Below are positions 9,315 through 14,949 of a DNA stretch of 64,000 bases, one piece after another. The position numbers were made by a program, and so were the translations under genes. The notes beneath the pieces were generated by a model, which made no database searches, was not told the DNA's origin, and was given only the letters and a program-made list of their open reading frames with translations. Numbering within the stretch: position 1 is the stretch's first letter; the number at the start of each line of letters is the position of its first letter. Source of the DNA: Planctomycetaceae bacterium (GTDB taxonomy: Bacteria > Planctomycetota > Phycisphaerae > Tepidisphaerales > Tepidisphaeraceae); NCBI GenBank assembly GCA_027487775.1, contig JAIYCY010000030.1, forward strand, positions 62,001 to 126,000, in the 5' to 3' direction.

Positions 9315-10334
9315 TTACTGCATGTCGATGTCGATGCGAGAGGCTTGCGCTTGTTCATCGATGCGGATGTTCAGCGGCAGGAACATGGCGATGACTTTGG
9401 CGTTGGTGCGTGTGTGCTCGGTGACCTGTGTTGTGGTGAATGATCCACCACCCGCCAGGGCCATCGGCAGGAGCAGTTGATCAGCCAGAAACGGGCCGAC
9501 CGCCCCTGACCCCGCCAGCCAATGCCGCGCATGATCGATGGCAGAGTCGGCGACAGCTTCGGCGTTGACTCCCTTCATGCCGAAGCCGACGAATACCTCG
9601 CTACAGTGTTGGCAGTCGTACTGCAGCATAAGGAGATTGCCAGGCCCCTGATCGGCAGGGAGTGACAAGACCTCGAGTTCGCTGGCTTCGAAGGTGAGCC
9701 GTTTGATGACGCGCTTGATCTCTCGCTCTCCGATGTCGCGCGGCAGGGCGGAGATGACTGCGACTGCGCGCTTCGCATGGATGGGGCCGCGCTCAAGGAG
9801 TTGAAAGGGTGACAGACGCTTGGCTGGTGTAACACGGACAACGAAGCGACCTCCACCGCTGGGGAAGAACCCTGCGCGATCGAGATCGATCGAGATGGTC
9901 GATCCCATGCGCGCAATCTGGGGGATGTAGGCCCGACGGAGAAAATCGATCGGCGGCGCGAAGGGGTTATGCGTGCCGCCTTCAAGCGTGACCTCGGTGT
10001 CACCGTCGGCGGTCAGCAGGGCGGGCAGAATCGCCTGCAGCACGAGCGTGGTGCTGCCCGCCGATCCAATCGCGAAAGCGTACTTGCCCGGTGTGACCTT
10101 CTTCGGTTTGAAGACAAGCGTGGTTGAGCCGATGGATTCGCCTTCGGTGTCGGCATGACAGATCGTCCGCGCCGCGTAGACGGCGGTGAGGTGTTGCCGC
10201 ATCAGGCCCGGCGTGGTTCGCCCGGCGCGGATGTTGTCGATGCGAAAGGGTTGTTGAGTCAGCATCGAAAGTGCGAGCGCGGATCGGAGAATCTGCCCGC
10301 CTCCCTCGCCCATCGACCCATCAATCGTAATCAT
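9315..10334 (-). CDS. rtcA: RNA 3'-terminal phosphate cyclase RtcA
   Basis: 339 residues, the normal length (E. coli 338). RtcA adenylylates RNA 3'-phosphate ends with ATP and closes them to 2',3'-cyclic phosphates. The N-terminus IDGSMGEGGGQILRSALALS is the family signature. HTRTNA near residue 310 carries the histidine expected to form the covalent AMP adduct. The ATG at 10334 is preceded by GGTGAG; the longer frame adds 12 residues not found in the family. It is the last gene of the RNA-repair operon, 109 bases after rtcB. In Salmonella, RtcA activity is needed to generate the cyclic-phosphate tRNA fragments sensed by RtcR (known). Confidence 0.96.
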   Translation of the reverse strand: MITIDGSMGEGGGQILRSALALSMLTQQPFRIDNIRAGRTTPGLMRQHLTAVYAARTICHADTEGESIGSTTLVFKPKKVTPGKYAFAIGSAGSTTLVLQAILPALLTADGDTEVTLEGGTHNPFAPPIDFLRRAYIPQIARMGSTISIDLDRAGFFPSGGGRFVVRVTPAKRLSPFQLLERGPIHAKRAVAVISALPRDIGEREIKRVIKRLTFEASELEVLSLPADQGPGNLLMLQYDCQHCSEVFVGFGMKGVNAEAVADSAIDHARHWLAGSGAVGPFLADQLLLPMALAGGGSFTTTQVTEHTRTNAKVIAMFLPLNIRIDEQAQASRIDIDMQ

Positions 10335-10443
10335 GATCTCACCATAGTTTCTGTGGACGCGCACCGCCAACGCGCGGGGCTTCGTGACTCGTTGAAATCA
10401 AAGACGGATTGAAGCGTGGGACATTGACTGCCTCAAGCACGCT

Positions 10444-11949
10444 TCAATCGTCCGCGGCGCTTCCGTCTTTGAGTACGAAACGTGCCTTCAGCCGGGCGAC
10501 CGGCCGCGCAAGGCCCGCCAATTCGACGCTGCGAAGAACTTCGTTGAAATCCTTGTAAGCATCTGGCGCTTCGTCACGCGGATACTGTCGCGAGTTGTAA
10601 AGAATGTCGTGATCGTTGAGCTCGGCGTCGATCTTCTTTTGATCAAGGGTTCGGATCGCGTTGCGTCGCCCCATGCGTCGGCCGGCTCCGTGGTTGACGG
10701 AGAAGCAGCTCTTTTCTGCGCCCGGAAGTGCGACCATGACGACCGAGCCGTCGCGCGGGTTTCCGGGCAACAGAATCGGATGGCCGGTCGAAGCGAACGG
10801 CGTGTTGCGCAGTGCGTGATGGTCGGCGGGGAATGCGCGGGTCGCGCCCTTTCGATGGACCCATGACATGTTGCCCTGATCGATTTCGCGCCGGGCGATG
10901 TTGTGGCTGATGAAGTACACAAGCTCACCGGAGGTGCCGGGAAGAACTTCCTGGAACGCCTCAAGCACGAGCGCATTGATTAGCATGTGATTGACGGTTG
11001 CGAAATTTGCGCCGATCGACATGTCGTCAATGTAAGTGTCGGCTTCGGTCGTTCCGAGTGGCGCATACACCAGCTCCTTGTCGTTTCCCGGGAGTGGAAT
11101 CGACCAGTCGGAAAACTTCTTCTGCAGGACACGGAACTGATGTGCGGCCAGATTGTGACCGAGTCCGCGTGATCCGCAGTGTGATAGAAATGCGACATGA
11201 CCATCACGCAATCCGAAGTGTTGGGCGACGGGGTCATTCGGATCGACGAGGGAGACGACTTCGCATTCGCCGAAGTGATTTCCTCCACCGTAGCTTCCGA
11301 GCTGTCGGAATTTTTCGTAGACGTTGCCGATGGTGTTGTGATGGAGATGCCAGTCGAGGCGAGCGCGTAGAGCATCGCTGGTCAGATCGTGACCGAGATG
11401 GTGCGAATCTTCGCAGCGAAGCGCCCAGTGCGCGGGAATGCCGAGCGACTCGCACACGAGGGCGGACGCGCCATGAATGACGGCTTCGGTGCCGACCGCG
11501 TGCGAGACGTCGCGCGACTTGCGCACGTGCGCCTGACCGCGGCCGGCACCGGTTGGAATCCGCTGCAGGATGGCATCGAGCAGCGCGCGGCGAACCTTGC
11601 GATCTGCGATCGCGTCCGCGGGGATGTTGGTTTGCAGCAGAGACATCGAGCACTTGATGTCAACGCCGACCGGGCCGGGGTAGATGTGGGTGGGAGAACT
11701 CATCACGCAGCCGACGGGCGCGCCGTAACCTGCATGTGCGTCCGGGTTGAGGACAAGTCGCGTAACACCGGGTGCGGTGCGTGAATTGATAGCCTGTCGG
11801 ATGCATTGAGCATCGAAGCTGTTGCGAATGGCGTCAGTTCCGATCACGGTGATTGGCGGGCCGGCATCGACAGGAATGATGCCTGTGGCCTCGTCGATCA
11901 CCTGGATGATCGGGGCTGGTGGTGGCGTTGATTCTTGTTCGGTCGACAT
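10444..11949 (-). CDS. rtcB: RNA ligase RtcB (GTP-dependent, 3'-phosphate/cyclic phosphate to 5'-OH)
   Basis: 501 residues. Metal- and GTP-site motifs of RtcB are present in order: NPDAHAGYG, GVDIKC (Asp and Cys), GGGNHFGECE, SHCGSRGLGHN, HNIARRE and the guanylylated His in NHGAGRRMGR. RtcB joins 2',3'-cyclic phosphate or 3'-phosphate RNA ends to 5'-OH ends and repairs tRNAs cut in the anticodon loop. AAGGA precedes the ATG by seven bases. It lies directly downstream of the tRNA array (130 bases) and upstream of rtcA, so the ligase is encoded next to tRNA-like RNAs whose ends lie in the anticodon loop. Confidence 0.97.
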   Translation of the reverse strand: MSTEQESTPPPAPIIQVIDEATGIIPVDAGPPITVIGTDAIRNSFDAQCIRQAINSRTAPGVTRLVLNPDAHAGYGAPVGCVMSSPTHIYPGPVGVDIKCSMSLLQTNIPADAIADRKVRRALLDAILQRIPTGAGRGQAHVRKSRDVSHAVGTEAVIHGASALVCESLGIPAHWALRCEDSHHLGHDLTSDALRARLDWHLHHNTIGNVYEKFRQLGSYGGGNHFGECEVVSLVDPNDPVAQHFGLRDGHVAFLSHCGSRGLGHNLAAHQFRVLQKKFSDWSIPLPGNDKELVYAPLGTTEADTYIDDMSIGANFATVNHMLINALVLEAFQEVLPGTSGELVYFISHNIARREIDQGNMSWVHRKGATRAFPADHHALRNTPFASTGHPILLPGNPRDGSVVMVALPGAEKSCFSVNHGAGRRMGRRNAIRTLDQKKIDAELNDHDILYNSRQYPRDEAPDAYKDFNEVLRSVELAGLARPVARLKARFVLKDGSAADD

Positions 11950-12079
11950 GTTGCATTCCTTCTGGAACTTGAGGATTCAGGAGAGTGATTTCGGGACAAT
12001 TAGCATCGAGACGCGACAAAAGGCAAAGTCGAGCGAAGATGATCGGCGACGAAGTACCTCTGTTGGCGAATTGTTGAAG

Positions 12080-12148
12080 AGGAGCGACCGGAATTGAACC
12101 GGCGACCGTCGGCTGTAACCGATGCTCTGCCTGCTGAGCTACGCTCCA
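12080..12148 (-). tRNA. tRNA-like gene with shortened anticodon arm (possibly tRNA-Val(UAC) derived)
   Basis: Last element of the array, 130 bases before rtcB. The D arm (GCTC...GAGC) and T arm (GCCGG TTCAATT CCGGT) are normal, and GGAGCG/CGCTCC forms six acceptor pairs with the outermost pair mismatched (T:T). The anticodon arm is only 14 nt: TCGG, a 6-nt loop TTACAG, CCGA. If position 32 is the missing loop base, the anticodon reads TAC (Val) followed by A37; this assignment is uncertain. It may be a decayed tRNA or a tRNA mimic. No CCA is encoded. Confidence 0.6.
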
Positions 12149-12185
12149 TCGAAAGTGGTCGGTGTGACAACCATTGATCGAAACT

Positions 12186-12265
12186 GTTTCCTTGCTCTAC
12201 CCAATTGAGCTATCGCTCGGTCGCCCGAAGCGAGCGGGACTTGAACCCGCAACACAGGAGTTAGA
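12186..12265 (-). tRNA. Circularly permuted tRNA-like gene, apparent tRNA-Arg(UCU)
   Basis: Read on the minus strand, the 3' half comes first. 12265-12227 gives anticodon TCT, A37 A38, stem CTCCT, a 5-nt variable loop GTGTT, T arm GCGGG TTCAAGT CCCGC and acceptor strand TCGCTTC. A 7-nt linker GGGCGAC follows, then the 5' half at 12219-12186: acceptor CGAGCGA, TA, and D arm GCTC-9 nt-GAGC. The acceptor strands pair across the linker and can also fold as an 8-bp hairpin with a GCGA tetraloop and one bulged T. The anticodon stem pairs AGGA/TCCT across the gene ends, with one A.C mismatch. The nonamer GGAACTACA lies immediately before position 34. No other 5' or 3' half nearby could complete a normal tRNA. 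Confidence 0.62.
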
Positions 12266-12330
12266 TGTAGTTCCGATCGCATTCCCACCGACGTCTTGGA
12301 TGCATCTTCTGAACAAGAATTCTCGACTCA

Positions 12331-12413
12331 TTGCGGTCGGCGGGACTCGAACCCGCAAGCCGAAGGCAGCCGACTCTCAGTCGGCAACGTTTACCAGTTT
12401 CGCCACAACCGCA
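12331..12413 (-). tRNA. tRNA-Leu(GAG)
   Basis: Normal-order class II tRNA of 83 nt. The acceptor is TGCGGTT/GACCGCA (one G.U). The anticodon arm is GCCGA CTGAGAG TCGGC with anticodon GAG. A long variable arm (TGCCTTCGGCT) and the T arm GCGGG TTCGAGT CCCGC follow, with discriminator A. The D stem contains two wobble pairs. No CCA is encoded. It sits between the two best permuted elements. Confidence 0.88.
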
Positions 12414-12458
12414 GATGAGCACCGAAACGAGATCGGAGAAACGCCAGGGCTTTCGCCC

Positions 12459-12546
12459 AAGTCGGAGTGTCTACCCTTCCACCATCACGGGCAGAAGCCC
12501 GTGAGCAGGACTCGAACCTGCGTGCCCTTGCGAGCGCCGACTCCTA
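12459..12546 (-). tRNA. Circularly permuted tRNA-Leu(UAG) gene
   Basis: On the minus strand the 3' half (12546-12498) precedes the 5' half (12491-12459). The 3' half begins exactly at anticodon TAG, then G37 A38, stem GTCGG, a class II variable arm with a GCAA loop, T arm GCAGG TTCGAGT CCTGC and acceptor TCACGGG. A 6-nt linker CTTCTG closes the acceptor to CCCGTGA, making an 8-bp hairpin with a TTCT tetraloop. TG, a Leu-type D arm (GTGG..GGTAGACAC), stem CCGAC and T32 T33 follow. Rejoined, the anticodon loop is TTTAGGA, nearly the E. coli tRNA-Leu(UAG) loop, and the 5' half is 33 nt, ending at U33. GGGC-GAAA-GCCC follows U33 directly, and GGAACTACA precedes nucleotide 34. The base after the acceptor is C rather than the usual Leu A73. 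Confidence 0.75.
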
Positions 12547-12577
12547 TGTAGTTCCTTCCAGCATTTTCGATGCCCAA

Positions 12578-12652
12578 TCGGAGTGGTTGGATTCGAACCA
12601 ACGGCCTCTTGCTTCCAAAGCAAGCGCGCTGACCTTGCTACGCTACACTCCG
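12578..12652 (-). tRNA. tRNA-Pro(UGG)
   Basis: Normal-order tRNA: acceptor CGGAGTG/CACTCCG (7 perfect pairs), discriminator A, anticodon arm CTTGC TTTGGAA GCAAG with anticodon TGG, variable loop AGGCC, T arm GTTGG TTCGAAT CCAAC. The D arm GCGT/GCGC has one wobble. No CCA is encoded. Confidence 0.9.
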
Positions 12653-12667
12653 CGAGACAGATGAGAG

Positions 12668-12741
12668 GGAGATGGACGGGACTCGAACCCGCACGGTCGA
12701 GGATCACAACCTCGTGCTCTACCGATTGAGCTACCAACTCC
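12668..12741 (-). tRNA. tRNA-His(GUG)
   Basis: Normal order with the extra G-1:C73 pair expected of tRNA-His (GGAGTTGG/CCATCTCC). There is a T4:T69 mismatch inside the acceptor stem. D arm GCTC/GAGC, anticodon arm CGAGG TTGTGAT CCTCG (GTG), T arm GCGGG TTCGAGT CCCGT. The mismatch suggests it may not be the main cellular tRNA-His. Confidence 0.87.
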
Positions 12742-12747
12742 AAACAA

Positions 12748-12849
12748 CGGGCCAATCGCCTCGACTATCGTCGGCCGGAGTTCGATCGGGTTGGGCATAT
12801 TTGCCCGAACCGATCGGCAAGGTTCGAACTTGCTTGGCCAAGTACTCCG
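12748..12849 (-). tRNA. Permuted tRNA-like element with degenerate D and anticodon regions
   Basis: A tRNA 3' part comes first: T arm GCAAG TTCGAAC CTTGC (12833-12817) and acceptor strand CGATCGG (12816-12810). A 20-nt linker, itself a GGGCA-AATA-TGCCC hairpin, leads to the perfectly complementary strand CCGATCG (12789-12783). So the acceptor stem is closed, as in the two clearer permuted elements. TTGGCC (5' part) can pair with GGCCAA (3' part) across the open end, but no standard D arm or 7-nt anticodon loop could be built. GGAGTACTT before the 3' part resembles the GGAACTACA motif of the other two. It may be a decayed member or a specialised mimic. Confidence 0.45.
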
Positions 12850-12873
12850 ATGCCTGCATTCGATCGCGATTGA

Positions 12874-12945
12874 TGCTCCCGCCACGATTCGAACGTGGAA
12901 CTCGAGTTTCGTAGACTCGAATGATCTCCATTTCACCACGGGAAC
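12874..12945 (-). tRNA. tRNA-Arg(ACG)
   Basis: First element of the array on the transcribed strand. Acceptor GTTCCCG/CGGGAGC (one G.U), discriminator A, D arm GTGA/TCAT, anticodon arm CGAGT CTACGAA ACTCG with the typical bacterial Arg(ACG) loop, variable AGTT, T arm CCACG TTCGAAT CGTGG. Length 72 nt, no CCA encoded. Confidence 0.9.
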
Positions 12946-13036
12946 GATTCCGAAGCCGCGTCGGACGACGAGTGATTTGTTCGAGATGACCTTTGATGAT
13001 GTAATCCCGAAACGCATTCGACCGTCGCGACCTCAG

Positions 13037-13124
13037 AAATTCCGACTGAGTCTTCAACGCGCCGCGACGATGTCATTCGCCGCGGCGCTAGCAGGTGATC
13101 TTCCCGCCCTGTGGATCACGCTGC
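13037..13124 (-). ncRNA. Structured RNA between the Ro gene and the tRNA array (Y-RNA candidate)
   Basis: Two strong hairpins lie end to end. 13091-13124 pairs GCAG(C)GTGATC with GATCACCTGC, 10 bp with one bulged C on the minus strand. 13059-13088 pairs 12 bases around ATGACA; its single non-Watson-Crick pair is G.U on the minus strand but A.C on the plus strand, which supports minus-strand transcription. A weaker CTCAG/CTGAG stem follows. Bacterial Ro proteins bind Y RNAs often encoded beside them, and Salmonella has yrlBA between rsr and rtcBA (known). I found no clear match to the conserved Y-RNA Ro-binding sequence, so the identity is inference. Confidence 0.4.
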
Positions 13125-13145
13125 ATGAGGGGTTTCATCACACCG

Positions 13146-14060
13146 TCAAAGTGGAACGCTTTCGATCGTCTGGACCCAGAGGTCGCTGTTCCGCTCGCCG
13201 GTGACGAACGCGCGGATTACATCGAAGACGCTGTCATTGAATCCGCCAACATTGAGGATGTCGGCATGTTCAGGCAATTGCACGGTCGTGTACGGCTGCA
13301 GGTCGATGTTTACGAGGAGGGCACCCGGGTTTCGCGATTTGAACTCTGCCCATGCCAGCATCGTCGCGGTGGCGGGGCCGTTGATGACATCGACCCACGA
13401 CTGGTTGTCCGAGACGATCATGACCAGATCTGCAGACGTGCGTCGATGGTTCATCCATCGCAGGACGGCCGAGCAGTTCGTTCCGCCCGAAGGCAGGGAG
13501 GCGAGCTTCTCTGCGTTGGTCAGAATGGAGTCATGTCGACTGCAAATGTGGCCGTGAATCACATCATCGCTGAAAGGGATGATTTCGGCATCGTTGCATG
13601 TGCGGTAAATACATGCGGCGATGAGCGACGCGACGTGCACACAGGTGACTTGCGTTGTCGCGCCGTGTCGATGCCCCGTCAGTGGCGATAGCATCGAACC
13701 GGAGACATCGACCCCAACAACAACCCTTCCCGCAAGCGACGGGATTTGCCTTGCGGCTATCTCCATCGCATCGTGTAACGCCTCGCGAATGCTCCTTGGG
13801 ACGTCCGTTGAAAGCTGACTCAGGGCCATCATCAACTGATAGGGCTGGGCGTGGGAGCGCTGGATCTCGTGTTCGTCGATGAGCTTCGCGCGGATCGCTT
13901 GAACCATCGTCTCGTCGTTGAACACGCCATGACGCGCGAACGCATTCAGGTTCATTCGCACGGTCTGCCAACTTGCATCCAGAGCGATTTGCTTCCAGTG
14001 CTCGGCTCGTAGGGGCAGCGACGTGAGCATCTGCATGGGAACATTGGGCATGGTTGTCAT
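13146..14060 (-). CDS. rsr: Ro60-like protein, C-terminal half: end of TROVE domain plus vWA domain
   Basis: 304 residues. The first ~110 residues (QMLTSLPLRAEHWKQIALDA, TVRMNLNAFARHGVF) correspond to the last helical repeats of a TROVE domain. The rest is a von Willebrand A domain with a complete MIDAS: DVSGSM, the Thr of GGTNCSA and the Asp of IVSDNQSW. Full-length Ro proteins carry both parts in one chain of about 540 residues; here the two ORFs add up to 522. The ATG overlaps the stop of the preceding ORF (ATGA) and has its own AAAGGAG eight bases upstream, so this is a coupled second gene rather than an obvious sequencing frameshift. Ro proteins ring around misfolded RNAs and Y RNAs and cooperate with exonucleases (known). 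Confidence 0.9.
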   Translation of the reverse strand: MTTMPNVPMQMLTSLPLRAEHWKQIALDASWQTVRMNLNAFARHGVFNDETMVQAIRAKLIDEHEIQRSHAQPYQLMMALSQLSTDVPRSIREALHDAMEIAARQIPSLAGRVVVGVDVSGSMLSPLTGHRHGATTQVTCVHVASLIAACIYRTCNDAEIIPFSDDVIHGHICSRHDSILTNAEKLASLPSGGTNCSAVLRWMNHRRTSADLVMIVSDNQSWVDVINGPATATMLAWAEFKSRNPGALLVNIDLQPYTTVQLPEHADILNVGGFNDSVFDVIRAFVTGERNSDLWVQTIESVPL

Positions 14061-14713
14061 GACAACAACTCCTTTCTGAAGGCTTCAAACTGCTTAACGA
14101 GCTCGGGCAGCTGTGAGACATCGTGCGGCTGTCCGATGAGGTATCCGTAGAACGCGGCACGCGATGGCGTGGCGGGCTTGGGGTGAACCATCTTGATGAC
14201 ATCGGCGATGCTCGGATCATTTCCGATCGACGCACGGAAGATTTGTTCATCGGTGCGCTTCTCGAACCACTGTTGGACGAGTCGTTTGGGAAGCGAGCCG
14301 AGGCTCTTTCGACCGACCTGTCCTGACCTCATGATCTGGACGAAGTTGCGTAGCATGCGGGCATCATCGATGACGCGATCGAAGATCTCCGCGAGCAGGC
14401 CTGGGGCGGTCACGCTCAGGACCGCACAGAGCAGGGCTGGCATGTCCTTCATGTGTGCGTTCTGACGGGCATGGATGGCGACGCGTGCGACGAACTCGGC
14501 CGGGATGTCGGAAGACATGGCGAGTTTGAGTGCGGCGCTCAATTGATCGGCACCGGTGGCATAGAACGTCGAGTTCAGGCAGCCGGTGACTGCCAACTGT
14601 GCAAGCGCGGCCTTGGGAGACAATGCGTAAGCCTTTCCACCGGCTTCGTTGCGTTGACTGGCCTTGGGAGCGAGCCGACCGATCCTCGACTTAAAGAGTG
14701 TTTTGCTGGCCAT
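14057..14713 (-). CDS. rsr: Ro60-like protein, N-terminal half: TROVE domain
   Basis: 218 residues. The TROVE start is clear (RNEAGGKAYALSPKAALAQL, AVTGCLNSTFYATGADQL, ARQNAHMKDMPALL). These HEAT-like helices form the first part of the RNA-binding ring in Ro proteins. The frame stops after QFEAFRKELLS, at the point where complete Ro proteins continue into the segment found at the start of the next ORF, so the split falls inside the TROVE domain. I chose the ATG at 14713, with AAAGGA upstream. An in-frame start at 14854 would begin upstream of the sigma-54 promoter and adds residues unlike the family. Confidence 0.9.
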   Translation of the reverse strand: MASKTLFKSRIGRLAPKASQRNEAGGKAYALSPKAALAQLAVTGCLNSTFYATGADQLSAALKLAMSSDIPAEFVARVAIHARQNAHMKDMPALLCAVLSVTAPGLLAEIFDRVIDDARMLRNFVQIMRSGQVGRKSLGSLPKRLVQQWFEKRTDEQIFRASIGNDPSIADVIKMVHPKPATPSRAAFYGYLIGQPHDVSQLPELVKQFEAFRKELLS

Positions 14714-14800
14714 TGGATATTCCTTTCTCCTGACCGTGATCGGGCAGGTCGTTGTCAATGGGTCGCTCGCATTGGTGTGCGTGTCGACGAGCACGGTAAA

Positions 14801-14815
14801 GCATGGGCCGTGCCA
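14801..14815 (-). promoter_or_regulatory. Sigma-54 (-24/-12) promoter of the RNA-repair operon
   Basis: The minus strand reads TGGCACGGCCCATGC, matching the TGGCAC-N5-TTGC consensus except for A in place of the first T of the -12 element, with GG and GC at the required spacing. It lies about 90 bases before the TROVE start codon and beside rtcR, whose product is a sigma-54 activator. Transcription would start near 14789. Confidence 0.82.
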
Positions 14816-14896
14816 GAGGGACGAAATGCAATGGTGGGCGTGCTGTAACAGCATGAAGATAAATCGGTTAAAGAAATCTTGTCGCGTCGATATGGT

Positions 14897-14908
14897 TCAT
14901 CATGATGA
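14897..14908. promoter_or_regulatory. Palindrome TCATCATGATGA, candidate RtcR site
   Basis: Perfect 12-bp palindrome about 80 bases upstream of the sigma-54 promoter and 42 bases before rtcR, where an upstream activating sequence would be expected. Binding is inferred from position only. Confidence 0.35.
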
Positions 14909-14949
14909 TTCACGGAATCCTCAGGAATTATCCAGGCAGATAAAGTATT

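Noticed and set aside
12174-12755. Short ORFs over the tRNA array (for example a frame with GGTRTRKPKAADSQSATFTS)
   Set aside because: These are translations of tRNA genes; T-loop and acceptor sequences generate this kind of peptide.
12080-12945. CRISPR-like reading of the regularly spaced elements
   Set aside because: The spaced similar pieces are tRNA T loops and D arms, not identical direct repeats with unique spacers.
14713-14854. Extended N-terminus of the TROVE protein (start at 14854)
   Set aside because: It would start upstream of the sigma-54 promoter and adds 47 residues unlike the family.
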